A stretch of DNA of 64,000 nt from Drosophila pseudoobscura. Taxonomy: Eukaryota; Arthropoda; Insecta; Diptera; Drosophilidae. A program made the translations under genes and the position numbers. Below are positions 51,784 through 60,953 of the stretch, one piece after another. The notes beneath the pieces were generated by a model. The model searched no databases. It was not told the origin of the DNA and saw nothing but the letters and a program-made list of their open reading frames with translations. Every line of letters starts with the position of its first letter. The first letter of the stretch is position 1. The stretch lies in the NCBI RefSeq assembly GCF_009870125.1, contig NC_046679.1, forward strand, positions 4,092,001-4,156,000, written 5' to 3'.

Positions 51784-53019
51784 CTATGTATCTCCGTTCT
51801 TTTTCTGAGCCGCAGACAATGTCTTCACACGATTCTCCTTTACCATCTTGCGCCACTCCATCCACTTGGCCATCTCCGGCTGATCACTGTTGCCATTCTG
51901 TGTCTCTAGTTGCATGTAGTAGGCCTCGCGCAATATCTTAAAGGCCTGGATGCTGTAATATGGCTGTTGTGTGACCGGATCAAAGTAGCGTGCTGGCAGT
52001 CTGGTGATGGGACAAATGCCACTAGTGGGTTTGGGCGGAGGCTTGGGTCGGCAAATCGATTGGAACACCTTGTCGTTGAAGTCGTTCTCGATGGTGACGA
52101 ATGTGCGCTCACACTTGGAGGCTGGATCGTTTGGATCATGCGGCAAGGTAGTTGCCCGAGTGGGCTTCCGCATCACAGGCATGGTCAACGAATGGTAACG
52201 TATTGTAGCCCCATTAAAAGTGCGCTTGGTGGGACGTGTTTTCTTTTTCTCCAATTCCATTTTCTGGAATTTCTCTGCAATTACGAATGAATACTCAATT
52301 ATTGTAGCTTCAGCAAATAATTTAAAGACATACCAAGGGAAAGGATGTTCTCCTCTTCGGTTATTTTTGCCTCCTCCAGGAGTTCTTCTTGTGTGGGCAT
52401 GTAATCCTCAACGCGAACCTTCTTTTTCTTGCGCTTCCGTGCATCGTCCAATTCCTTGAGGCGTTTCTTTGTGGCCTGTGTTTTGATAGCCGTCGATGTG
52501 CGTATGGACTTGCGACCCGAGTCGAGGACAGTAAAGCGCGGCCGCACTCTACGTTTGACCATACCGCCTCCACCGCGCTTTTTATGCAGTGCCGGTACGG
52601 ATTTTGTCTCCTTTTTGGCAGCAGGTGGCGGCTCCTGTAAGGAAAGCCTTGTTACAAAACAATATAAATGTACGAAATTTGAGGAATCGCACCTTGTAAG
52701 CCTTTGTATTGACGCCGCCTCGTTTCCGCTTCTTCTCTGTCGGCTCTTCTTGGTCGGATACCGGCTCATCCTGCTCATCAATACTGAAGTCTGAATCAAC
52801 CACATCGTCCTCTTCGTCTTTTTGTCTTAAATATGGATTTGAGATGATACTATGGTCGGATTTATGCCAAGGGCGGGAGACTTACTCATATTCCTTGTCC
52901 TCTCCTTCCTCCTGGAATCCACCGTAAGTGGTTTTGTAGAAATCATCCTCCTCTTCCTCGTCCAGAAGTGTGGCTATGCGGTTTCCAGCATTGTTGCGCC
53001 TGGCTCTCGAGGCAGCCAT
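51784..53019 (-). CDS. YL-1: YL-1 (Vps72/SWC2-type histone-exchange subunit)
   Basis: Four exons: 53019-52886, 52825-52693, 52634-52334 and 52274-51784, in phase, 352 residues. The N-terminus MAASRARRNNAGNR is followed by a long acidic stretch (LLDEEEEDDFYKTTYGGF), which in this family wraps H2A.Z-H2B. Basic runs (KKRKRGG, RKRKKKKVRVEDYMPTQEE) come next. The C-terminal YL1 domain holds CPITRLPARYFDPVTQQPYY and FKILREAYY. YL1 proteins are subunits of SRCAP/SWR1 and Tip60-type complexes that deposit the H2A variant; the fly protein belongs to the Tip60/Domino complex. The first intron ends in AAG, not CAG/TAG, but phase and homology support it. The gene is convergent with unc80 and divergent from the gene at 54142. 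Confidence 0.95.
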
Positions 53020-53146
53020 TTTTATATTTTACGAGATAACTTAACTTTTGAGACCTATGTGAAGCTAGAAATTGCCAAGTCAAAGAATAGAATATTGTTG
53101 TTATAGTTGTTGTCTCGTCGATGAAGTCGTGTTTTGTAAATAAAAA

Positions 53147-53400
53147 CGAGCTTAGCCCACTTAAGCCCCCTTTATTTAATGAGGTGAACACCTTGAGGGA
53201 AACGGCGAAAAATGGTACTGGTTGTAAATTCTTCGTGCAGATCCATTCCACCCTACCCTCCTTTTTTCAATTACAAAAACTATGACTACGATATTTTACA
53301 ACTGATCTGCGCTAAATCTATTAAATATTCATTATTTTCGGTGGAATATTAAAATACCCCCTTGGTCTACAATGGGTTAATCAGTCTCCGTCAAGGATTG
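53147..53400 (+). repeat. Copy B of the interspersed repeat
   Basis: Two blocks recur in the same order and orientation at 58712-58925. The left is TTAGCCCACTTAAGCCCCC plus TTTATTTAA near 53152-53179. The right is CTACAATGGGTTAATCAGTC near 53367-53386. A middle segment (ACTACGATATTTTACAACTG, 53286-53305) also has a counterpart. Spacing differs by ~37 bases, so the copies are old. It sits ~130 bases upstream of the YL-1 ATG and may overlap its promoter. Confidence 0.5.
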
Positions 53401-54141
53401 GAAACTATATTCCTCGTTTTTGATATTCGATTTGATATTACTAGCTAGATAGAACCCTCTGCCCTGAATACATAACTTTATTCGAATTAAGAATTAATTT
53501 TCTATATGACTAGCTAATTTTAAGTCCTCATACTACGCTGAATTCATCGGTTCTTAGCTTAATTTAATTATGGAATTTTTATTTCACAGAAAACAAACAT
53601 AAACAAAGAAAATATCGAGTGAGATGGGCATGGTCATACTATTAAACATCGTATCGACGATAGAATGCCTAGAATGGCCTGTGTAGAGCACCAAAAAGTC
53701 GCTTATACTCGAAAATGACGATCTGCCGCTGCGCTGCCTCGAGATCTCCTACAAAAATAGGTGGATAGATTTCTCTCGCATTTTCTCGTATTTACTTTCC
53801 CCATAGTTGGTCTGACTGGCTTGACCTGAAGTGTAAAGGCATGCGTGGTTTTAATTACTTAATTAAATTATCTAGAATATTTCTTTTAAAAAGGGCAACT
53901 ATTAAATCTTTTATCGTCAAATGCGACTCTCTTGTAGAACATTTCTCGGAGCAAGAGCAGAGCAGCAAAAAGTTGTCTATGCCCGAACCTTTATGCTGCT
54001 GCCGGCCGCTGCTTGGTCGTTGGACCTGTTGTTGGATCAAATCTGATTGCACTTTGGACTTTCTCTGGCTTTTCGACGCGAAACGGTGACAGTGTATTTA
54101 CTTTTCAAAGCAAACGGTTTAAAAATTAGCACACACCCAAC
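53401..54141. other. Intergenic region between YL-1 and the SDR/SCP2 gene
   Basis: No coding exon is seen. A near match to core-promoter Motif 1 (TGGTCATACTA, 53631-53641, one mismatch) and a DRE-like TATCGACGATAG (53653-53664) suggest housekeeping-type promoter elements for one or both flanking genes. The short stretch before 54142 is the 5' UTR of the next gene. Confidence 0.4.
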
Positions 54142-55453
54142 ATGATCAACTCGGGAAAGCTAGCAGGGCGCACCCTCTTCATTACGGGAGCCTCTAGAGG
54201 AATCGGCAAGGAAATTGCCTTGAAGGCGGCTCGTGATGGTGCTAACATTGTGGTGGCGGCCAAGACAGCCGAGCCACATCCAAAGCTGCCCGGCACCATT
54301 TACTCAGCGGCCGAGGAAATCGAGAAAGCCGGCGGACGGGCCCACCCCTGCATTGTCGATGTTCGCGATGAGGTCCAGGTTCGGACCGCCATTCAGGAGG
54401 CAGTGGCCAAATTCGGGGGCATCGACATTGTCGTCAACAATGTGTGTATATATGATACTACTATCTCTTAAATCAGAGGGCATATCACCACGATTTTTAA
54501 TAATTTTTCAGGCTAGTGCGATCTCCCTGACCAACACACCCAACACAGATATGAAGCGCTACGACCTTATGCACAACATTAACACCAGGGGAACCTTCTT
54601 GGTGTCCAAGGAGTGCCTGCCGTACTTGAAGAAGAGCAACCACGCCCACATACTCAACATCTCACCACCGCTGAGCATGCTGCCAAAGTGGTTTGGTCCA
54701 CATGTGGCCTATACGATGGCCAAGTACGGCATGTCCATGTGTGTTTTGGGAATGGCGGAGGAGTTTAAAAACGATGGCATTGCCGTCAACGCGCTCTGGC
54801 CCCGCACTGCTATTCTGACTGCTGCCATTGAAATGCTTACTGGTTCTGAATCGGCCCAGTGGTCGCGCAAGCCCGAGATCATGGCTGATGCCGCCTATGC
54901 CATTCTGTCGAGAGAGCCCAAGCAATTTACTGGTCAATTCTTTGTCGATGATGAAGTTCTTGAAGCAGCCGGGATCAAAGATCTCAAGCCCTACGCCTGC
55001 GTGCCCGAGAACGCTGACAACCTAATGGTTGACTTCTTTGTGGAGGCCAAGGGAGCGACAACTGAAACATTAGCTGCTACAGCTGGTGCATCCACTCCCA
55101 CTGCAGGCAGTGATAGCGGCAAAATACCTCAACTGTTCCAGAAGATTGAATCTCTTCTATCTACCGAGATTGTCTCCAAGACGCAGGCCGTCTTCCAGTT
55201 CAACATTAGCGGCGCTGAGCAGGGAACCTGGTACTTGGACTTGAAAAATGGTTCAGGCTCCTGCGGCTCCGGCACACCACCAGCCACTCCCGACGCAACG
55301 CTCACGATGAACTCGACGAACTTTTTCGACATGTTTTCGGGAAAATTAAAGGCAGCACCAGCCTACATGACTGGCAAGCTTAAGATTAGCGGAGATTTCC
55401 AGAAGGCCCTCAAGCTGGAGAAGCTCATGAAGGCGCTCAAGTCAAAGTTGTAG
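54142..55453 (+). CDS. CG5590: HSDL2-like short-chain dehydrogenase with SCP2 domain, peroxisomal
   Basis: Two exons, 54142-54441 and 54512-55453, give 413 residues, close to HSDL2 length. Residues 1-~270 are an SDR: cofactor loop TGASRGIG at 15-22, NNAS at 99-102, then Ser151, Tyr167 and Lys171 (YTMAK) as the catalytic set. After a Thr/Ala/Ser linker, residues ~300-413 form an SCP2-type lipid-binding domain (VFQFNISGAEQGTWYLDLKN, LTMNSTNFFDMFSGKL). The last three residues are SKL, a canonical PTS1 signal, so the protein should go to peroxisomes. HSDL2 family members are linked to fatty-acid and sterol metabolism; the exact substrate is unknown. The ATG follows a CACCCAAC leader and fits the family start. 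AATAAA lies at 55524-55529. Confidence 0.94.
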
Positions 55454-55523
55454 GAGTTGCCCAATTGCATTTCATATTCCTTAACTATATATTCACATTT
55501 ATAGCTGACAAGTGCATGTTTTC

Positions 55524-55529
55524 AATAAA
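55524..55529 (+). terminator. Poly(A) signal of the SDR/SCP2 gene
   Basis: AATAAA lies 71 bases after the stop codon on the coding strand, a typical distance for a short fly 3' UTR. Confidence 0.7.
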
Positions 55530-55859
55530 GTCTGAACCCTATTACCTATGGTCGAGAGACCCGTTTAGTATTTTGAATTGCACACGTCTGGAACCGTTGT
55601 TGAATTCAACAGTTGTCTTATCTTAATACGTACAAACAAATTATTGCTCAAACTAGAAAAACATTTTTGCTGTTGATATACTTCAATTAAACTCTATTTA
55701 TCTTTTAACAAACAAAAAGAAACGCAACGCAAACGAAAATTGAAATGGAATTTGGTCCAGATGCAATGTCTTGGTTTTGGATAGACTTTGTTTACACATA
55801 TGGTTCAAATCTATTCTCAATCGATATACCCGTGAAAAAGCGATAGCGTGCCGGGTCTG

Positions 55860-56090
55860 ACCAGTGCTGCCGATTTTGCTTTTTCCCGTCAGATCTGTCG
55901 TTTTTTGAAGGCCAACTGCGGCTTATCCCGAAAAACTAAATGAGTTAATGGAAATACATGTTAAAAATATTAAGTATCAGTTTAATAAAAACTTGTTAAA
56001 TCCGTTAATTAAGCGATTTTTCTGAAACTTTTCAGCTTTTTTTTAAGTCACAAACATTATTTTTCCTGTTGAAAAGTTGGCAGCACTGGT
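55860..56090. promoter_or_regulatory. Paired Motif 7-like core promoter elements
   Basis: GGCAGCACTGGT at 56079-56090 (+) fits the Drosophila core-promoter Motif 7 core CAKCNCTR; the same 12-mer occurs inverted at 55860-55871. The plus-strand copy is ~135 bases upstream of the ATG at 56223 and probably belongs to that gene's promoter. The inverted copy has no gene reading away from it nearby. Note the exact 12-base inverted pair about 220 bases apart. Confidence 0.4.
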
Positions 56091-56222
56091 GCTGATAGAT
56101 ATTTGCAAATCTATTTTCTTGCAAACATATTGTTTCTATTTTGTTCCTATCCACCCTGCATACAGTTTATAGCTGTAGGCTCTCTTTATCGTGAAGGTGG
56201 AATACTGAGCATTAGTTTCGAT

Positions 56223-56757
56223 ATGGCGAGTTGTTCCTATAAGGTACGTCTATATGCAATTGACAGAGCGCCAACGTGTTGATTAATCATGGCAAACAAA
56301 ACAGGAAAAGGTCGTGAGACTGGTCAAGTGCTTCTGCGGATGCAGTGACATGACCGTCGAGGAAGTGCACCGCATCTACACGCTGACAAACAGTGTCCAC
56401 GAAACACTACTAGATGCCGAGGCCACAAAGCTGCTGCGCCGTTTCATGGAGCTGAGACGGTCCGGCGACAAAAACGAGGCTGAACAATATTTGGAAATCT
56501 ACGAAAAGTGTGCGGAATTTCTGCAGGAGGAACAACGTACTTTTACCCAGGATGAAGTGGACGAACTCTGTGATTTGGGGCTTCCCTATGACTTGGAGCA
56601 GGATCTGTCCAAACGCATGCTCAGTGGTCAACGTACGGACATAAGTCTCGGTCTTTATCGCATCCAGGGCAAATGCCGCAACGAGATTGAGGCCAGCAGC
56701 GACTTTCGAGATTTCCGAGACGCCATACGGGACAAGATGCGGCGAGTTCCGAAATGA
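56223..56757 (+). CDS. Unrecognised 157-aa protein
   Basis: Exon 56223-56243 (MASCSYK) splices through GTACGT and ACAG to 56305-56757, giving 157 residues. I do not recognise the family. Near the N-terminus is a short Cys cluster (CFCGCSD). The rest is predicted all-helical and charged (LLRRFMELRRSGDKNEAEQY, FTQDEVDELCDLGLPYDLEQ), ending DFRDFRDAIRDKMRRVPK. The helix pattern and the final DFRDFRD segment loosely recall RGS domains, but key RGS signatures are not evident and I make no functional claim. Codon use and the 21-nt first exon after an upstream Motif 7 element argue for a real gene. AATAAA at 57025-57030 ends it, convergent with Sce. Confidence 0.8.
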
Positions 56758-57024
56758 TATATTTGGGAAATCCACAAGCTACAATTGGTGCTTCTTGTGT
56801 TCATATTACTACGTACATACCAAAGTCAAAATGGTACCTTTTAGAACCGCACTAAACCTCGTCGTCTATTTAGTTAGCAGTGCCTTGATGCCCTCCACAA
56901 TCTCCACATCACACTTATCTTAACTCACCCCCCTTAACCACCCGTGTCTTCGTGCAACGGACCGAAACGCGTCCCACAACTTCAGCGACAAGCAATGCAA
57001 TTGTGACTTGCATAAGTGCTAGAT

Positions 57025-57030
57025 AATAAA
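57025..57030 (+). terminator. Poly(A) signal of the 56223 gene
   Basis: AATAAA lies 268 bases after the stop. On the other strand TTTATT near 57106-57111 (AATAAA for Sce) lies ~110 bases beyond the Sce stop, so the two 3' UTRs are close or overlapping. Confidence 0.6.
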
Positions 57031-57219
57031 ATGCCTCATAAAAATTCGCATCACAAATAGAACAACGAACAAAGTTATCTGTTGACTTACGAGTATATGT
57101 ATTTTTTATTTAGTTTAGTTCTTTATATATTCTTGTTGAGCACTATTGCTACAAAACTATGTATATTTCTAGTTCTGAAATAAACGACTTAATACTAAAG
57201 TGCTCTTAGAGTACCCCTC

Positions 57220-58618
57220 TTAGGTTTTCTTCCATGAGTAATACATTTCCATAGGCTTGTTCACCTGCAATTCGAGACAAAGAAGGATACAGATTAGCAA
57301 AAGATTCGATTATGATATATATGCTGCTTGATTGGCTACTTACCTTCCAGAACTTATCGTTGACCTGATGCAACGTCTGGTTGCCATTCAGAATGACCAA
57401 CTGCTGTGGCTGGGGAGCGACATAGATGCAAAAGTTGAGCAGGCGGCATGCTTCCGGCAGATCGGCGCCCAAGTCAAGGGTCAGGCGCATGGCCAGATAC
57501 TTGCTGAGATGATCCACAGTTGCATTGGCTGTGGTCTTGATGTAACGCACGCAGTTCTCCTTGAGCGCCCTAATCAATTGGTTATCGGCAGACATCTCTG
57601 TGGGATGCGGCTTGAAGACCAGTTCGATTTCATCATTGATGCCCAGTTCACCGTTGCCCTCGCCCTCCGTGTCGATGGAGTCACCCTCTGTGCGACAATC
57701 CATCTGAGAGTCTGACTCAGACTCTTCGGACCGCTCCGAGGTCAGCACGGACATAGCACGCTTGGGCTTGGAACTGCTTGAATTGGATGGAACTGGCGAA
57801 GGTGTGCTCCGCACTGAGGGAGGATTCGAGGCATCATCCACCTGCATACGGTTCGCGGATGTGCTGGCGCCCGTAGTGGCCGATGAGGTGGCAGGCGCCA
57901 CATTCGAGGTGCTGGTATTCGCCGAAGTTGCTGAAGTTCCAGAGTGCCCGGGATCCCGATTTTCGCGGTCGATGCTGTTCGTGTTGCTGTTGCTGTCATT
58001 GGACGCTGTATCGTGGACATTTAATTGATTAGAGGCATTGCGACCCACGCCAGAACCAACAGCGCTACCCCCAACCCCGCCTGCCCCACCACCACCACCA
58101 CCACTATTACCATTGCCACCGCCTCCTCCTCCGGCTCCGCCGCTGCCCTTGGTGCGGAAGCGCTGTGGTCGATTTTGAGACTGTAGCTTGATGCCCTCGT
58201 TGATCGAGTTGACCAAGGCCTGCTGGGACTGCGTTTGATTGAACTTCGCCATCACCTTCTCCTGAATGGCCTCGTACTCCTCACGACTGGGATAGATCTT
58301 CGAGATGAGCAAATCAAAGTTGGGGTCGGCGCGCAGGGAGCGCTTGGAAACGAGTTTCTTCCGGCATGTTGGGCACTCCTTGTTTCCGGACCGCAGTGCG
58401 GTCACAATGCAGTCCGAGCAGAAGCGATGCAAGCACTCCTTAGTAGTCATTGTCTTCTTCAGCATATCCAAGCAAATGGGACACATTAGCTCGCTGTGGA
58501 GACTCCGGGGGGAAACTGCTATCTCCGTGCTATCTGTGATTATCTCCTGCGGCTTGCGCTGCAGCTCGTAAAGGGATAATTCCCATGTCTTGTTTGGCGC
58601 CGGATCCAACGACGTCAT
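57220..58618 (-). CDS. Sce: Sce (dRing/RING1), PRC1 E3 ubiquitin ligase
   Basis: Exons 58618-57344 and 57264-57220 give 439 residues. The C3HC4 RING finger spans 46-85 (CPICLDMLKKTMTTKECLHR, CPTC) and is flanked by the RING1-type N-terminal arm (WELSLYELQRKPQE). A Gly-rich and Ser/Asn-rich linker occupies the middle, and the C-terminal RAWUL ubiquitin-like domain follows (LVFKPHPTE, LTLDLGADLPEACRLLNFCI). The second exon encodes VNKPMEMYYSWKKT. The spliced form is chosen because it restores the conserved RAWUL tail; read-through of the intron would give a different 31-residue ending. Known role: with Psc/Su(z)2 it ubiquitylates histone H2A and maintains Hox silencing. Confidence 0.97.
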
Positions 58619-58699
58619 TTTTACACCAATTCTGAGGCTTTTTAATAATTTATTTTATTCTTTTCTAGAAATTTTCGCTCAATTGTTAAAACTTGATGT

Positions 58700-58714
58700 T
58701 ATCGAAGCTATCGA
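58700..58714. promoter_or_regulatory. DRE-like half sites upstream of Sce
   Basis: TATCGA occurs twice, at 58700-58705 and 58709-58714, about 85-95 bases upstream of the Sce start codon. This is six of the eight bases of the DREF-binding element TATCGATA that is common in Drosophila housekeeping promoters. The full octamer is absent. Confidence 0.35.
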
Positions 58715-58925
58715 AATTTAGCTCACTAAAGCCCCCTTTATTTAAACAGGATATCAACTTTGAATTAAGTGTGGAAAATAATAAAAAGAATAATAATAAG
58801 AAAATGTTCTCTTGAAGGTCTTATACTTTATTTTTACTTAAAAAAAGACCACGATATCTACCAAAACTGTGCTAATGGGTTGCTAATGCTAATGGCTACA
58901 ATGGGTTAATCGGTCTCTGTCTATT
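58712..58925 (+). repeat. Copy C of the interspersed repeat
   Basis: The left block TTAGCTCACTAAAGCCCCC plus TTTATTTAA (58718-58745) and the right block CTACAATGGGTTAATCGGTC (58897-58916) match copy B at 53147-53400 in order and orientation. A middle GACCACGATATC-TACC segment also corresponds. The unit is ~37 bases shorter than B. It starts ~95 bases upstream of the Sce start and leads into the THAP remnant at 58973. Confidence 0.5.
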
Positions 58926-58972
58926 ATCGGAAATCATATAAAGTTTTAACACTTACGTGCCACCAACAAAAA

Positions 58973-59245
58973 ATGGCATATTGCACTTTTTGCCGAAATC
59001 ATTTTCCGGGAGTGAAATTTATTCATGTTCCGAAATGTGCAGTGAAGCGGAAGGATGTGGTCATTGAACTTGTGAAAAATGAGGAAATGGTTGAGGCCAA
59101 CAACCTTAACAAAAAATATCATGCAAAGCCAGAAGCAACGTTTGCTTGCTATTTTAAAATTATTACAAATAAAACAATAAAAAAAACTTCACCTCTTCGT
59201 ATTATATTAGGAAATTTTAAGCCCAACGGGCCCGATAAGGGTTAA
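58973..59245 (+). mobile_element. P-element-type THAP domain remnant (90-aa ORF)
   Basis: The ORF opens MAYCTFC, then GVKFIHVPKCAVKRK, closely resembling the N-terminal DNA-binding THAP domain of Drosophila P transposase in both spacing and sequence. The first zinc pair (Cys4, Cys7) and the IHVPKC motif are intact. The distal part diverges after residue ~31, and the second zinc pair (Cys, His) expected ~20-30 residues later is not evident, so the domain looks truncated or rearranged. The remaining ~55 residues are AT-rich and Lys-rich and match nothing I know. The stop TAA lies inside GGGTTAATCG, also present just upstream at 58903-58912. Either a decayed P-like element or a 5' exon of a domesticated copy, as reported in the obscura group. 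Confidence 0.65.
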
Positions 59246-59582
59246 TCGACATAAACATATGCCAACATATCTCACTCACACACACTATACTATGTGCCTT
59301 TCACTCGCACTTATTGCTTGCATACGTTAAGAGACTGACTTTTGCCGTGTATTAACGTAACCAATTCCTGCTGCATTCCATATTAATCAATATAATTAAA
59401 ATTTTAAAAAACCTAATTCAAGCTTAAATTAGTTAAATCTGGTTGGAGCCTGGCATTTGCAATTCTTGACAAATTTAATGTCGAAATTATGACTTATCCT
59501 TTTTGAATCGCTTTCAAAATTGCTTGACTGCTCGCTTCTTCCAGCTGACGGTTGGGTTTGTCCGTTCTCATCTTCCTGATCG

Positions 59583-60953
59583 TTACAAGTGGTTTTCTTT
59601 ATTCTTCTCCACCCGTGAGACATGGCTAATGGCTCTGCTCCTGGGTTCTGTTAAAATTAAATGCGTTCACAGCATCGTCTAGACAGGGCGGGCAAATAAC
59701 AAATCCCCTTGACGCACCACGTACCCGGTACTTTCCGCAATCATTGCAGCAACATAAATTAAAATTTCAGCAGCTCTGTTTGGAAGTTGGTTGGGAGTAT
59801 CACTCGCTTTGTTTCCTGGTGCTCATTTTTTAATCTCTCCATTTTGTATTGTGTAATTTTAGTCTCCAACGATTTAAAATTCGAATTACGATTTGAAATA
59901 TGTCTAGGCGCGAACTACTTTTTATTGCCATTCATTGCTTTTTAGGGTTGCCTTTGAAAACCATCGGCTAACTATCGCATAGAAACGTGCGGTTTAGGAA
60001 CATCCCAGATGGATGATGATGAAAAGAAAAGAGTTTTAAAATATATTTTATATTTTTCTAGACTGGCTCATATATAAAAAAACGAATTTTTGTGGGATAT
60101 ATCATTAACGGAACTTTTTTTATGAATTTGGAGCCACAACTATTTGCTGCAGAATTTTCGAATTAAAGCTATATGTATTGCTTCAAAATTTTTTAAAAAT
60201 AATGCAAAAAAAATCAAAAAGCTAAAATGATTTGATCTTTAAAAATGCTGACATCCTCATTCTTTAGCGGGCCCCAAAATATTATTCCATATTTCGAGGA
60301 TTTATAGATTGTTTGCGGTTGTTCTCCTTTGAATTGGGATTTTGAAATGTTTTCACAACACGAGAGTTGCTACTGTATGGTATTAATCTGCCAAATCCTT
60401 TTCGGTTGACAATCCGTCAACACCTCAATTTCCACGAGTTTTCTTGCGGCTGTCAATCACTGGAGGAGCAACTGCAGGAGGAGACGGAGACACTTACCAG
60501 AACCCGCCAAATATGGCTTAAATGCAGAATTGCCGTTACCTAAATTGCAGTCGCCCGTCGCCAGGAATTCAGCAGTTGTTGGTGTCTTAGTGGCAGTGCT
60601 GTGTGTGGGGCCGAGAATGCATCAAGTTGGGTTGACTGTTAATTGAATTAGAGGCTCGCCGCTGCCGCCGCCGCCGCCGCTGCCACGCGAAATTGACAAC
60701 TGCATGGCTCTTTAAGTCTGCATGCGACGACAATGACCCTCGAGTGGTAGCCGGGAGCAGCATTCCATTAGTTTTTGAATCGCGTGCTCTAGACCTCAAA
60801 CCCCGAGACGATTTTTCCCAAGCCAAGGGTTTTTCCTGGCTTTGCATGGCGATGCCAGTTCGTCACTCAAGCGCGATTACCGCCGCGTCCCACTCACCTG
60901 TCTGTCACATTGGTTGCGCATGCGCGGTGCCCAGCGGGTGACGTGGCACTTAA
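59583..60953 (-). CDS. Tentative 3' end of an unidentified minus-strand gene
   Basis: Three putative exons are phase-compatible: 60953-60898 (acceptor CTGTTAG, donor GTGAGT), 60598-60498 (acceptor CACACACAG, donor GTAAGT) and 59647-59583 (acceptor TTTTAACAG, stop TAA). They encode ~73 residues, including PTTAEFLATGDCNLGNGNSA and the tail SHVSRVEKNKENHL. ATTAAA for this strand lies ~110 bases past the stop. No family is recognised. Further 5' exons would lie to the right, possibly beyond the window. Phase agreement over three short segments is suggestive but could be chance. Confidence 0.3.

Noticed and set aside
60587..60847. 86-codon minus-strand frame with an Arg-rich run
   Set aside because: The RRRRRQRR stretch comes from a CCG repeat; it overlaps, in another frame, a segment that fits better as a spliced exon.
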